DNA of 64,000 nt from assembly GCA_020466095.1 (NCBI GenBank), contig CM035806.1:199468-263467 (forward strand), in the 5' to 3' direction. Below, in pieces: positions 33,641-45,886 of the stretch. The notes under the pieces are model-generated. The model was not told the origin of the DNA. It made no database searches and saw only the letters and a list, made by a program, of their open reading frames with translations. The DNA is from Chlorops oryzae. Taxonomy: Eukaryota; Arthropoda; Insecta; Diptera; Chloropidae. Positions within the stretch are counted from its first letter, which is position 1. Every line of letters begins with the position of its first letter. A program made the translations under genes and the position numbers.

Positions 33641-33737
33641 TATCAGAGTGGATACCATTGTATCTTTCAAAATGAAATGACACAATGATACACAATGATT
33701 TCTCAAATGGATACATTTTTGTGACATCGATATGTTA

Positions 33738-33830
33738 ATACAGTTAAAATCGGTTATAACGATGTCGAAGGGATCAGCAAAGTCCATCGTTATAGACGAT
33801 AATCGCTATATCCGGTAACAGAAGTTAAGA
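33738..33830 (+). mobile_element. pogo/Tigger-like end fragment
   Basis: TACAGTTAAAATCGGTTATA ACGATG and CATCGTTATAGACGATAATC resemble the ends and subterminal repeats of pogo-like elements. No partner end was found. Confidence 0.4.
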
Positions 33831-34081
33831 AGAATTAGAAAAGCGAAATATTTAATTTGTACTAGATTTTTCTTAATTTTCTCTGAAAACATTAAAAGAC
33901 GAAGGTAAATTCAGTGGTAGCTTTTGTCTTGACACCATATGGTCGCGAGTAGGCCCAAGTTGTCTTTACTACGGGCCGAATATTCCTTATTCGGCCGAGA
34001 GGTTGACCGAATATTCGGTATCCGGTATTCGGCCAAATCGCTATTCGTCGCATTACTAGTGTGCATCACACGGACGACAGT

Positions 34082-34507
34082 CAGTGCTCGGACTTGAAAA
34101 TTTTTAAAGGTGGTAGATTTATAAAGAAGAAGTGGTAGATTTATACAAAAAGTGGTTAAATTTGTTTAAAATAGTAACACAATATATCCCATCTGATCAT
34201 GTAGAAAATTGGGAAATCGAAATATTTTTAGGTATATTTCTCTTATTATAAAAAAATGTTTCAATATTATTGTATGTCGTTCAGCGCGAATATTGCCATT
34301 CTTGACAATAAGAAGCTGCCAACATAAGTATTTTTCAATAATAAATAACATTGAACGACATTTTTTATGTTCTCAATTATTCTAAATTATGATAAAATTA
34401 ATAAAACAAATGCATAAATAAGTATAAAAAAAAAAATTAAAGTGGTAGATTTTGAAAGTGAAAATAATGGTAGATCTACCACTAAAGTGTTAGAAGCCCG
34501 AGCACTG
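34082..34507. mobile_element. hAT MITE, 426 bp
   Basis: Ends CAGTGCTCGG / CCGAGCACTG; exact 8-bp duplication ACGACAGT (34074-34081, 34508-34515). Subterminal GGTAGATTTATA and GTAGATCTACCAC repeats. Confidence 0.9.
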
Positions 34508-35439
34508 ACGACAGTCGGAAGACGCTCGCTTCGTAGTAAGACTATGGCGTCGTAGGAAAATCGTTTTGATTTTGCTTACGACGCGATGGCTAGTTTGCAT
34601 GCGGACGAAAGTGCGGGGATGATTTTAAAGAATATTTAATAATTTTATTTGCTTATAGCGCTATAAATGGCTAGAACTAGCTACGAAGAGCCTTTAGAAC
34701 GCATAATATTCATCAAAACCATTAATTTAATTTTTTTTTTTGAAATTTCACACGAATATTTAAAAAAATTCGTTTTGGTATTCGTCTCATTCGAATAGGC
34801 AGGGCTAGGACAATTTTAAGTCGATTAAAATTGAGGAAAATTGTCTCATAATCCAATAAATTTTTCTCATTTTAAATAAAAATAATTTTTATTTTTTGAA
34901 CTGAAATGGTGAGAAATTTGAAGTCCATACAATTTTTCCAACGAAACATTTGTAGGTGCAATCGCTGCTAAAATAATTTATCCGCGCTTGCCTTCGATGT
35001 GCAACACTAAGACGGTCAGCGAAAAATGAATGTCGTATATACGACGCGTCGTAAGCGTTTGCGGGCGAGCATACTGCACAAGTACACGGTCGTGTCGTTA
35101 GCTCCGTGGAACCGCCCTGCAGTCAGTGGAGCCACCACAACACTAGCGATTTCGCCCGTCCCTGGTGGCGGGGATCGGTCCCTCTGCTATCCAAAACGCT
35201 ATCGACTTTACTGTGTTTGTGTCATTGACGGGGACGGGTCGTCCTTTTATGCGCCACCTTTAACCAGTCATTTCGCTAGCGAAAAGGGGCAGGAAAATGA
35301 CGTAGCACCAGCGACTGAGAAAAAAAGAAAAATTTTATTTGTTGTTTTGACTTTTTTATTTATTTATTTTATTATTTATTATATATTTTTTTTTGTTTAT
35401 CTATTTTTTATTTTAAATCTTTTTTGTCTTACTTCTTAA

Positions 35440-35520
35440 ATTTTCTCGCCTCCACCGAGCCTCGAACCGCTGACCACCAGATCGCTGGGCGAACGCCTTA
35501 AGCATTACGCTAAATGAACG
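35440..35520 (-). repeat. tRNA-like segment (B-box present)
   Basis: The minus strand has TTAGCGTAATGCTTAAGGCG (A-box-like), a loop region, and AGCGGTTCGAGGCTC (B-box). The 5' acceptor half does not pair with GGAGGCGAG, so this is not a working tRNA gene. Probably a tRNA-derived SINE head or similar repeat. Confidence 0.4.
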
Positions 35521-35749
35521 AATTTAATTTCTTGGTCGAAATGCTCACTTGAGTTTAGAGTTGCTCAGATTTCGGGAAATGAATTTTTTCACTCCAAAAT
35601 TTTTTTACTTGAAAATGAACCACTAAAAAAAAAATAATAAAACCTTAAAATTTTAGGGGAAAATGTTTGTCTTGGAAAATAACTACACTCTGAACAAAAA
35701 AAAAAAAAAATGAAATTTATAAAAAAAGTAAAAAAAAATTAAGTAAAAA

Positions 35750-35832
35750 TTCTTCCCGCCAGCAGGGATTGAACCCCGAACCTCGCGACTGTCGAGTCAC
35801 AGTTTGAAACACTGAGCTATCGAACCCTTGTC
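35750..35832 (-). repeat. Second tRNA-like segment
   Basis: Minus strand AAGGGTTCGATAGCTCAGTG (A-box TAGCTCAGTG), a CTGT...ACAG anticodon-like stem with a 6-nt loop, and CGGGGTTCAATCCCTGC (B-box). Acceptor strands do not pair. Same interpretation as 35440, about 240 bp away. Confidence 0.45.
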
Positions 35833-36385
35833 GAGCAAGTGATCAGAATGTGAAGTTAAAGCCGACAACAGCAAAAACAATCATACGCAGCGAATAGGGA
35901 AATGTGAACTGAGGCCTATCTACTCTTTCAGGTTCATGTGGTAGGTGAAATGGCTAGTCATCAAGGACTGGCACTTTGGCATGTCACAAATATCGGGGAC
36001 GACCTACTGACTACTTACAGGGTAGCTCCGTGGTACCGTCGCCGGGGAACTTTACTCTCACTTGTACGGCGTGCATATTTTGCCCATCTAGCAATATAAG
36101 CGTTAAATTTCTAGGTGTTGGGTTTCTTGCAAAAAAATATAGTTGAACATAAAAAAATTTATTAAAAAATTTTTGAATTGAGCCAGTTTAGGAGCTTCTT
36201 TGTTCTTTCTATGACTTTAATGACAGAAAGATGGGGAATTTTTTCTAGAAAAATATATCACATTTTCATTCTAAGTGGAATATCGTGTATTTTATGGTTA
36301 AAAAAAAATTTTTTTTTTTTTTGCACACTGCTGCTCACAGACATGAGAAGGAATCTAATGGTACAAAAAAATTTTTTATTTCCAG

Positions 36386-36707
36386 GGAGACTATATAAAG
36401 CACCCCGTGCTCTATGAGCTCAGTCATAAGTATGGCTTCACTGATAATTTACCCGAGAGCGCTCTGCCTGATCGTTTGGAAGAGATCAAGGAGGCGATAC
36501 GACGTGAAATTCGCAAAGAGCTAAAAATAAAAGAAGGGGCAGAGAAACTGAGAGAAGTCGCTAAAGACCGACGCTCATTAAACGATGTTGCATCAATAGT
36601 CAAAAAAAGTAACAGCAAATTGGCAGAACTGAAATCGGAACTTCAAGAACTGGAAAGCCAAATTTTGTTAACGCAAGGCAATACAGTAACGGCGAGTAAC
36701 GGGAGAG
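36386..36707 (+). CDS. Pkn: Pkn exon: HR1a (Rho-binding antiparallel coiled coil)
   Basis: The acceptor is tttccag|GGAGAC and the donor GAGAG|gtgagt; the exon enters in phase 0 and leaves in phase 1. The 107 codons contain KHPVLYELSHKYGF, then EEIKEAIRREIRKELKIKEG and AEKLREVAKDRRSL, then KSNSKLAELKSELQELESQI. This is the two-helix HR1 fold of the PKN/PRK family, which binds GTP-loaded Rho and Rac and relieves autoinhibition of the C-terminal kinase. The REIRKELK-x-KEGAE-x-LR core matches the first HR1 of fly and vertebrate PKN. The protein acts in cytoplasm and at the cortex in Rho-dependent actin control, including dorsal closure in flies (known for the family). No stop or frameshift is seen. 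Confidence 0.96.
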
Positions 36708-37345
36708 GTGAGTACTACTTGAAAAGAGATATTATTGCCTGACAATTAAATTTCTACTCGACCGAATATCGATAGTTAATGAAAATTCTGATTCCTAAAA
36801 TATCAGGAAATTCAAAAATATTTTTTTTTAAATTTTTACACTGAGAAAAAATGTTACAAAAATAAAAAGTAAATTTTAAAAGTTTTTTTCAGTGTATTTC
36901 GGTCGCTACACCACTTCTTAAATATGTTTAGAAAATTCCTCAAGGAATTATCTTTTACCAAAAGAAAATTCATCAAATTCGGAAGTATACTTTTTGAGAT
37001 ATGTATTTACAAAAAACTAAACGAACACTAGTCAGAGATCAGAAATATGATTTTTTAAACTCATGCCGCTAGTACAATTAACAAAAATATGCACTTACAT
37101 TTTTCTAAATATCTCCAAAACTAATGTTGGCTGATTCCTAATACAACAGGAAATCCAAAAAGAATTTTTTTTAATTTTTACACTGAGAAAAATTTTTTCA
37201 CACAACTAACAAGAAAATAAAAAAATAAAAATTGTCAATTTTTTTACGCTTTAATTTACCGATAGCTTTTCGAAAAGAATTGATATATTTTTATTTAATA
37301 AAGAACACTGTTATCCACCTTTGGACTTCAAAATTCGTTTAATTG

Positions 37346-37376
<31 letters not shown>

Positions 37377-37418
37377 GTTTAGAATTTTCTCGTTAGTTTT
37401 GTGAAAAAATTTCACAAT

Positions 37419-37546
37419 AGTGGGACTCATGCAGCTTCGCAAATTGTGGGAAATGAGAAATTTGTCACACAACTGTCAAAATTTATATGAAAATTGACGA
37501 TGGGGAAAAGTTGCGAAGGCATTTGCGAAGCTGCATGAGTATCACT
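37419..37546. mobile_element. AGTGGGACTCATGCAG MITE, short form (128 bp)
   Basis: AGTGGGACTCATGCAGCTTC and, at the right, GAAGCTGCATGAGTATCACT; AAT on both sides. It lies in the Pkn intron between the HR1a and HR1b exons. Confidence 0.75.
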
Positions 37547-37859
37547 AATGACTTCCTAATTTGCCAGCTCAGCCTATACCATGCAACCCCAAACCACTAT
37601 GTTTCCCTCAGCATGTCTCATGTCTGTAGGAATGAAATTTTTCTCATACTTTTTTTTTTATTGGTTTTTCTCCATATGTAGCTGAGTCCATTCCACCCAA
37701 GTGTATCAAATTTGGACTCAAAACGTTTTGGAACAACAATGCTTTTACTTATGAATGTTTTTTTTTTTCAAATAATACATAGCACATAGTTATTCGTATA
37801 TACATATATGTACATATAAGTTTGATTCTGTTTGAATGGCCGAACTTTGATCTCTCCAG

Positions 37860-38437
37860 ATATCTTCTCATCAAATTTTTCCATGCCAAATTCGACTTTG
37901 AGCATCAATTCGCGTAGTGTCGGTAACAATAGCACTGGAGGCAGTGGCCTAATTGGCGGACATGAACAGCTGACTGCAAATGACAAAATGCTCATGTCGC
38001 TTGAGAAGCAGCTCAACATTGAAATGAAAGTGAAAAATGGCGCCGAAAATATGATACAATCGCTGGCAAGTGGTCATCATGGTCGCGATAAAAAGCTGCT
38101 GGCCGAGGCTCAGCAGATGTTGGCGGACTCCAAGGCGAAAATCGAATTCTTACGTTTGCGTATACTCAAAGTCAAGCAAAACAAGGAGCATGCACAGAAG
38201 TTGTCACAGCAAGGAGTGACCGCCGCTGCGTATGGCGCAGCAGTTGGCATAAGTGGTGATGGGAGTGCTGAAAATGGCTCCATGATGCAGCCGCAGCGCT
38301 TGGAGACAACACTAGAAGAACGTATCGAAGAGCTGCGGCATCGCCTTCGCATCGAAGCAGCCGTAGTCGATGGTGCGAAAAATGTGATACGTACTCTACA
38401 GAACAACAAAGTGCCAGACAAGAAGGCGCTGCAGGAG
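37860..38437 (+). CDS. Pkn: Pkn exon: HR1b and first half of HR1c
   Basis: The acceptor is ctctccag before 37860 (phase 1 completed) and the donor CAGGAG|gtgagt leaves phase 0. After a Ser/Asn/Gly linker the exon encodes HR1b ([20 protein letters not shown], then [20 protein letters not shown]), an Ala/Gly spacer, and the first helix of HR1c ([19 protein letters not shown] then [10 protein letters not shown]). HR1 repeats are the regulatory half of PKN and bind Rho-family GTPases. The last codons, KKALQE, continue across the 13.7-kb intron into AHGRLSESSRKLDLLRYSL at 52188, so one HR1 helix hairpin is split by the intron that hosts another gene. The exon is intact. Confidence 0.96.
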
Positions 38438-41247
38438 GTGAGTCAGCTAGTAATTCCTAGAAATTAAATTATATGCTCCAATTGTTTAATTCATTTGCGT
38501 ACGATTTCGAAAGTTCTTGGCTATTTGCGAACTCAAAACGGTCTCTCCTACATCCTAGAGATGTGAAAAATGGGATGTAAAATCGATACATATTTAATCG
38601 ATCCATATATACCAATTTAAATTGTATGAAAAAATATGTTTTTAACCTCGAGGGGGGCTTACACCTATTTTCGTTTCCAAGAGACGACGCACGGGGCGGG
38701 GAGAGAAAAACTCTTCTATGATGCGCCTCACACCACAACCTATCCTTACCCGACAAAAGTGTGTACATCGAATTGTTTTAACATATTATATTAATCGTGT
38801 ACCAAATCCGGGTCGGATGAAGTGGTCAACAATAAATTAGTATTGTATGATTAAGTATATAAGTATAGAATGGCGAACAAAAGAGACGGTTAATTGTTAA
38901 ATATTTCAGTCAAAATCTGTGCTCCTCTTTCTTTCCCATGCATTCATGCTTTTTCATTGAATAAGCACTCCTTTATTTTTACAGTGCATACAGTTTTTTT
39001 TAGGCCCATACTTGGAAAAGAGTTTTGATGATTTGGTGTGATTAGAAAAAATTGGAAAATACTTTTTGTATAAAGAGAAAGCTCCAAAGTGGTGTAACCT
39101 ATAAATTGAGAAATATGGAAAAAATATGTACATACATATATCGATACACGGTTGTTTACGAACGAAAATACATATACATATAGGTTGAACTATCTAGAAA
39201 ATGGCATTAATGATCAAAAATATGGACCCGTTCGATAAATCGATATTTTTCGCCTATTCCTAAAAACAAAGTGTTCTTAAATTTTAAAAAGACAAAATGC
39301 TAAAAAGTTTTTTCTGGCAGTTTGTCAAAAATTTTTTATTTTAATTAAAATATGGGTCGTCGTGAAACACTAATTACATGCTCTGCCTCAGCATCTGCCT
39401 CTGGTGATGATGATGATGATGATGATGATGTGCTCCAAGAAGCTAACTACGTGATTAAAAGATTAACCAGGTGCGGTTTGATTATTTTTAGAACTCTCTT
39501 GAGTAAGCATATTAATAGGGTTGTTAAATGCTCAGTTGTAATGTGGTTGTTATCACAGCGTTTTTTTTTTTTCATACATATATCTCCTCTCATGGGAGAT
39601 GTGCGCTTTTGGGAGAGTACAACAAAAATGCTTTATTTTACATAATATAAAATAAAATAACTTCAAAGACTGAAGTATCTAATGCATTGTCAATTTTCGA
39701 TGAATACTTGCAAACTTACTCAAATACGACAGACCCTATCGGAATTTAGGCAATCAGATTGAAAAAAAAAAAAAAAAAATGTTATACAATTTGTTGAAAA
39801 TCATTTAATTGAGATATCAGTTATTCCATTAATTTAAATTTAGTTGAAATTCCTTAAGGGGATGATAAGGCTGTCAATAAATTAAATGAAAAAATATAAA
39901 AATAACAAAACAGATTTGTGGCACCTCACACTAAAACAAGAAAAAAAGTAACTAAAAATAAAAAAACATCTTAAAATTCTTTTACTCGAAAAAAAAAAAG
40001 CTTTGTCTCGTCTCAAAATTTTGTACTAGAATAATTATGTTTCACTGTGCCACTGTTTCACGTTGAATATTTGTATACTCTGCTTATATGTCCTGTTTTA
40101 CATGCCTACCCGTTCGTTTTTTCGTTGGAGTTTGTTTTGTGTCCGTTAATGGGAGATTTTTTTTACAAGGAAAAGTATCAAAAATGGCCAAATCATGTGC
40201 CCGTGTCCGCTTATCAGCGAGTTTTGTAAGAAAGCCTTCGAAAAAGGCTCGTGAATTGGAAATTTGTCCGCTTATGGGAGCTGTCCGCAAGGACCTTAAA
40301 AATTTAAATATATTATTATTACTCGGCCTAAACTTTATGAAAATTATCTAAAAAAAAAAGTGCGATCAATTTGATAAATTGTGCGATTATGTGAATAATT
40401 CTTAACCCTGGATGGGAATTTTTCGTCGAATGGACGAAGAGCATATGTTTTTTCTCATATGTCGATATGATTTATCAAATGATTTTGAGTTAAAAAAAAA
40501 GAAAAAAATTTAGCACTATTCGTTTTTGCTTTTTTTTTTTTTTTTCAAAGAAAAGCCTTATACACACAATTATATTAGGGGTCATCCCTTAAACGTGAAA
40601 ATATTGAAAATGCGTAAAAACTTAAAATTTTTCATACGTTTCGTTCATTAATTTCTAAGCTTTCTTGACTTATGTACGAGTTTTCGAGGATTTCGAGGTA
40701 AAAAACCCGTTTAAGGGAAGACCGTTTTTATTTTTCTAAAAAAAATTATTAGTCCGCCAAAAAAATATGAGTTTTCAAACTATCTTCGTTTATCCGATGA
40801 TTAATGTTTAGCACAAAACACAATACCCTTGCGGGGATAAAAAAATTTAATTTTTAACATCGTGGGCCCCTCTATATGTGTATTAATCAGCGTTTCTAGA
40901 CATCCAGACACCCTTCGGTACATAAAAAAAGAAACCCGATTTTATTCAGAAATCTAGAAATACTTATATTTGTTTTTTCATCAATTGGGTATTCACAAGT
41001 AATGTTGGAATATCGTTGCATAAAGTCGACCACGTTAAATCTTATCAGCGATTTCCTCAGTACGTCCAAGACTTTCATATCTATTAAAAAGAAAAACAAA
41101 CATTTCCCATTAGGATTTGAACTGTTCGCTATACATACATACATATGTATATTAAAAATAGGGAAAATGTTCGAACAGCCCTTGAAACCGGCAGGTTTTT
41201 TTGTATTCACCTTCCTCAATTCGCTCGCATCAAAATGAAAAATTGAA
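38438..41247. other. Pkn intron, 5' part; no gene seen
   Basis: AT-rich intron with poly(A) and poly(T) runs. Notable pieces are (GAT)n at 39404-39430, GTCCGTTAATGGGAG / GTCCGCTTATGGGAG words at 40141 and 40267, and the lone piggyBac end at 40404. Short ORFs here lack coding character. Confidence 0.5.
40404..40440 (+). mobile_element. Lone piggyBac-derivative end
   Basis: TTAACCCTGGATGGGAATTT with TTCGTCGAATGGACGAAG, the end and subterminal palindrome of the 8052 element with a few changes. No right end is seen. Confidence 0.55.
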
Positions 41248-42003
41248 TTAAGGGGGTCTTCTCATTGAGCAACTTTTTTTTCGACTTTTTTTTTTTTTTT
41301 TTTTTTTGCATTTATTTATAGCTTGGGTAGTTGTGAATATGCCCCCAAAAGGATTTTTTGAAATTCGAAATAGTTTAGAGGATATAGCCTTCTTTGTCGA
41401 GCAAGATCTGCGCTAAAACGAGTAATTTTTGCGTTGCTTCAAACTTTAAACGCGTTTATCTCGAAACCACGTTTTTCGAACTAGCGGCCATGATATCTCC
41501 AGTTCAACTGAACCGATTTTCATGAAACAAAGTGGAATCGACGCAGAATTGTCACCATTCTCGGGTGAACCTCGACCATAAATTTAAAAAATTTTTTACT
41601 ATTGTTTTTTTTTTACACTAAACTACAAAAAAAAGCCCGAAATTGAAAATTTTTTTTGAATGGCCGCCATTTTGTCAAAAAAAATCACAAAATTAAGCTT
41701 GAGGTTCACCCGAGAATTACATCTATACTGATTATAACCCCGTTTTTTTTTTCCATTGCGGACGCTCCGGAGACCCGGAATCGTGGCCGCCGTGACGACA
41801 CCTTTTTTTTTCACCACCAACTTTGAAGTCTCATTACTTTTTGAACAGCCTACGTATCGAGGCAAAAATTTTTTTTTTATTTACTTTGAACCTTTTGTAA
41901 TACAATAAATAAAAAAAGTTTTCAATTATTCTTTGCGTTTTCAAATAAGAATTTTTTTAAAAAGGGTCCAAAAAACGGGTTTTCAATGAGAAGACCCCCT
42001 TAA
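41248..42003 (-). mobile_element. TTAA-flanked MITE, copy 3 (inverted)
   Basis: The reverse complement of the 15178 and 30289 copies with TTAA at both edges; slightly longer because of T-runs. Confidence 0.8.
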
Positions 42004-42239
42004 AGTATGAGATCCAAATTGCTTTAATCATGTCGAATCTGGTATGGACGTGAAATAGATACTCTATGGCTAAAAGTGTTAGAATATTAAGAGCGCTCCG
42101 GTTCTGTTATGCTCCGGTGGATAAATGAAAACTTAATAATGTAAAATTTCCGAAAAAAGAAACAAAATCTTGAGCTTACACCACGAATGTTATGGCATTC
42201 GTTTTGATGAAATTTTTACTTGAAATGCAGTGTGTGTAT

Positions 42240-42520
42240 TCATGATGTGTTCCTGTTGGGGGGAAACGTTGCGCACTCCTCTCTCACTTCTCAAAATTTC
42301 GATTGTCGAAAGCGAAAGAGGTTGCTTATCGGATTGAAATCGCATTGGACTCTCACGACGAAAAAATTCTTCACTCTCGGGTTTTGACTAGAGTGGATTT
42401 TGACATTTTCCTGCAGCATCAGTTGTGTTTGTGTTGCGTCGAATTCATCATCTTGCGCGTGTTCTCAATTTCCCTGTTGAGAGCGTTACGGGGATTTGTT
42501 CGGATGGCATGTAAATGAGC
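42240..42520 (+). promoter_or_regulatory. Candidate internal promoter or noncoding exon
   Basis: A less AT-rich island in the big Pkn intron with GCATCAGTTGTGTTTGTGTT (TCAGTT initiator-like at about 42418) and GTGTTGCGTCGAATTC. It could serve the nested gene 5 kb downstream or a short Pkn transcript. Evidence is compositional only. Confidence 0.2.
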
Positions 42521-43611
42521 CTCAAAGGGAGATCGTCATTTCGATTGCTTGGACATTTCTCACGTCATCACAAAAGAAGAAGTTTGCTTGCTAATTGCTC
42601 ATTAGAAAGAATATATATGTAAATAAGGAAACGAAGAAAATAATCGACAATTAATTCATTCAAAGTTGTGCTGCTCATATCTCCTTGGTTTTCGTTATGG
42701 CCCAATTTTCACACTTTGCTAATGTGCGGAAATTGTGTTGAGGTTTATAAATAAATTTTTTTTTTAAATGAATTTTTCGGTTACAAAAGTGTTCGCAGTA
42801 GGCTTAAAAAATAATCAAAAGATATTTAAAGATTTTTTTTTTTTTAATCATCTGAAAAACAAACCATTCCTTCGAAATTTCTAGTTTGAGTGTCATTTTT
42901 TCAAAGGTTCGTCAAAACTGTGAATGCGAAGGCGAATTCGTCAGACTTTTTATTACAATTTTTCAAAAAGGCAGATCACATTTCCGGCATACGAGATCGA
43001 TATCGATATCGAGATCAGATTTTGCGGGCTGTATTGGAGCTTTAAAAATAAAAATTTTGTTTCCTTCATTTTACATCAACAATTTTCAATTGCAGCACAT
43101 GTAACCCTTCAACGATTTTTCGTTGGCCGAATTTTTTTGTGGTTCTACGATATATTCGTCACGAGCACTGAAAAGTCTGGTGGGCGTTGTGAAAAAATTT
43201 GAGTGGAAGGCAATGGATTTTCATTTTATAGAAAGTGTATATGAAAAATTAAAAAATTAAAAATAAAAAATACTTGCGTGTATCTGTGGAAACGGCGAAA
43301 ATCGTATCAACTCGTCAATGTAAAATTTTTATGGTTTTTTGTTTTTTTTTTTTTACCCCCAATGCATAAATCTTTATGCCGGACTCAGTACGTATGAAGT
43401 GTGCTGGAAGAAGGTGTCATATTGTATGAGCTATATCGCGTTGTTTCGTCATAGCTCGCAAAGCTTAAGAGAAATAATGAAATAAAAAAAAATATCAATA
43501 CAATTTATAAATAAACTAAATAACCCGGCGCATTTCGCACCGCCCCGAAGAAAGTAATGTGTTAAAAATGAAATTTGCAAAAAAAATTAAGTTAAGCAAG
43601 TAAAGCTTACC

Positions 43612-43704
43612 CTCTATTTCCCTCTCTCTGTCCCTCTCTTTCTTTTCCTCTCTTTCTTTTCCTCTCTCTCTTTTTCTCTCTCTCTCTCTCTTCTCTCTCT
43701 CTCT

Positions 43705-43753
<49 letters not shown>

Positions 43754-43818
43754 TCTCTCTCTCTTTCTCTCTTTCTTTCTCTCTCTCTCTCTCTCTTTTC
43801 CTCTCTCTCTCTCTCTCT

Positions 43819-43878
<60 letters not shown>

Positions 43879-43945
43879 ACCCCTATTTCTTTCCCTTTGT
43901 CTCTTTTTCACTCTCTTTCTCTATATTTCCCTCTTTTTCTCTCTC
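43612..43945 (+). repeat. Long (CT)n microsatellite
   Basis: More than 300 bp of CT with scattered TTC and CCTC interruptions. The 131-residue Arg/Glu ORF on the minus strand is only its translation. Confidence 0.95.
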
Positions 43946-45186
43946 TGTCTAATTTCAATTTCACACTTTGTAGTGACTCCGTATTCTCTGTATTTCTTTT
44001 TGGGCCGTAAGCTTTTTCGCTTTTTGATCGCCTACTTATTTGTATACCCCCCATTGGAGTAAAATTTTTACCAAACCTTAACTGTAAAAATAAGTTTAAA
44101 GCGCCTAGCTTTAAAACCGACGTAATTTCCATAAAAACTATCATCCCCTACTTCAACTCCTGACATGGGGTAATAAATCATTTAAGTCGTCAAAAAATCG
44201 TACAAATTCGTTTAAATCCATTTAATCGTTTAGTCGAAGTTAAAATATATGAATGTGTTAATCAGATTTTTGTTGAATAGCCAAAAAAAAAAAAAGTTAC
44301 CGGAACTAATTCCGGGATCCCGGGATTTTGACATCCGTAATACACATACAGACAGTGTCACTTTCTTAATTATAACATTCCCTGCAGTAATATAGACTAA
44401 CCCAAGTGTAGCCTTCGGTCAGTCCTTCATGTTATCAGTACTAGTCCCCTCACAATTCCACTTCTAATGTATTTAACTGACCTTTTTAACATGGGCCTGT
44501 CCTAGGGGAGGGAATAGTCCGCAAAACGGCTGATCATAGGCCATTTTTTTTTGTTGGGTCAATTGTCGTAATTTTGTCTGGTTTAAGGACAGTCAAATGA
44601 GGAAAATAAACAACAATTTTCTTATATATATTCTAAGTTGATGAAAGTGTCATTTACAGACTACCCCCATAAACTAACCCCTTTTATTACCGACTGCCGG
44701 CTAGCCGAATTCCATGGAGCGAACTGCCATAATTTAACCGGTAGGGTTTGGACCGGTCAAAAGCCAGTCCTTCTTAGAAAACTGGCCGGATCATTACTGC
44801 AGGGATTAGTAAGGCATTACGGATAATGTGAGTGACTTTAAGCGAATAGATATTATACATACACCCAGCATAAACGCATAAACTTCCCAGCAAACATTTG
44901 CATAAGCTTTTTACAAAGGTGCTTACTATTCATTTGTTTCCAAGAAATTTTCCAAACTTTTTCCAAGCATATATGTGCTATATTAAATTCGCAAACATTT
45001 CCCAAACGCTTTCCAAATGTGTTTGGGAAACGTTAAATTTCTCAAGTACTTCGCAAATCCGTACATACATCGTACATACATACGAGGTGTCTACAGTTCG
45101 ATTTTTTCGAACGTTAATATATTAATTCTAGCACGCGCGAATGAGATCTCTCGGTAGCGTAATGGGAGCGTGTTGCGATTTGTAAC

Positions 45187-45886
45187 TAGTGTTGAAACGA
45201 TACCATGAAAGTATCGATACCAGTACTCATTTAATGTATCGAGATAAAGTATCGATACCACTAAAATACCGAATCAAAAGTATCGATACTAGGTAGTACT
45301 TGCTCAAGATTAGGCAAATTTTTATGATTCTTGGTATTCTCACATCATAACACAGGTAACACTATAGGGGTATTCACCATGGCGTCGGAAAATTGTAAAG
45401 TCGCAAAATCGGAAAATTTTATCTGCTTAAAAAGCAATTTTCCGATTTTCCGACTTTCCAATGTTTTTAACACGCCTTTGTGAATACCCCTTATACTTCA
45501 GTGTATTAAAACAAATACGGCACTGCGTAAAATGGATCCAGACCTTAGACTTGGCCATTTCTTTTTGAATTACTGTTTCTTGTCAGTGCTGCCAATAATT
45601 TGGCGCAGGTTTAACCTTTAGAAAAGTTATAAAATTCCCTTTCGCTTCCTCGGAAAATGCATACGAAAAATCCATTTCAAAATGAAATCGAAAAAGTCCC
45701 TCAAAAAGGGAAAACCCCCTTAAATTTACAGCACTAATACAAGGAATAATATTATGAGTAAATACTGATATTAAAGTATCGATACCGCGAAAATACTTGG
45801 TGGTAAGTATTGAGTACAAAATATACTCAGTATCGACTTAAAGTATTCGATATCAAGTAGTATTTACTCATTTTGTTTCAACACTA
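45187..45886. mobile_element. hAT-like MITE (700 bp) with an empty site 0.8 kb away
   Basis: Ends TAGTGTTGAAAC / GTTTCAACACTA; target TTTGTAAC repeated exactly (45179-45186, 45887-45894). Arm A' has the same site once, uninterrupted. The interior repeats GTATCGATAC words, and a smaller MITE is nested at 45366. Confidence 0.9.
45366..45491. mobile_element. MITE with AGGGGTATTCAC ends, copy 1 (126 bp)
   Basis: AGGGGTATTCACCATGGCGT and the complement ACAAAGGCGTG-type right end GTGAATACCCCT; TAT on both sides. The central part GAAAATTTTATCTGCTTAAA / AAAGCAATTTTCCGATTTTC folds back. 3-bp targets fit PIF/Harbinger. Confidence 0.75.

Noticed and set aside
35026..35439. 137-residue + ORF in a GC-richer patch
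   Set aside because: No splice signals, no domain, ends in a poly-hydrophobic translation of T-runs, and sits beside tRNA-like repeats; probably part of a repeat.
35755..35830. Minus-strand tRNA gene
   Set aside because: B-box and A-box look good, but the acceptor strands do not pair and the anticodon loop has six bases; treated as tRNA-derived repeat.
43516..43911. 131-residue Arg/Glu-rich ORF on the minus strand
   Set aside because: It is the translation of the (CT)n microsatellite; the charged repeats have no other basis.
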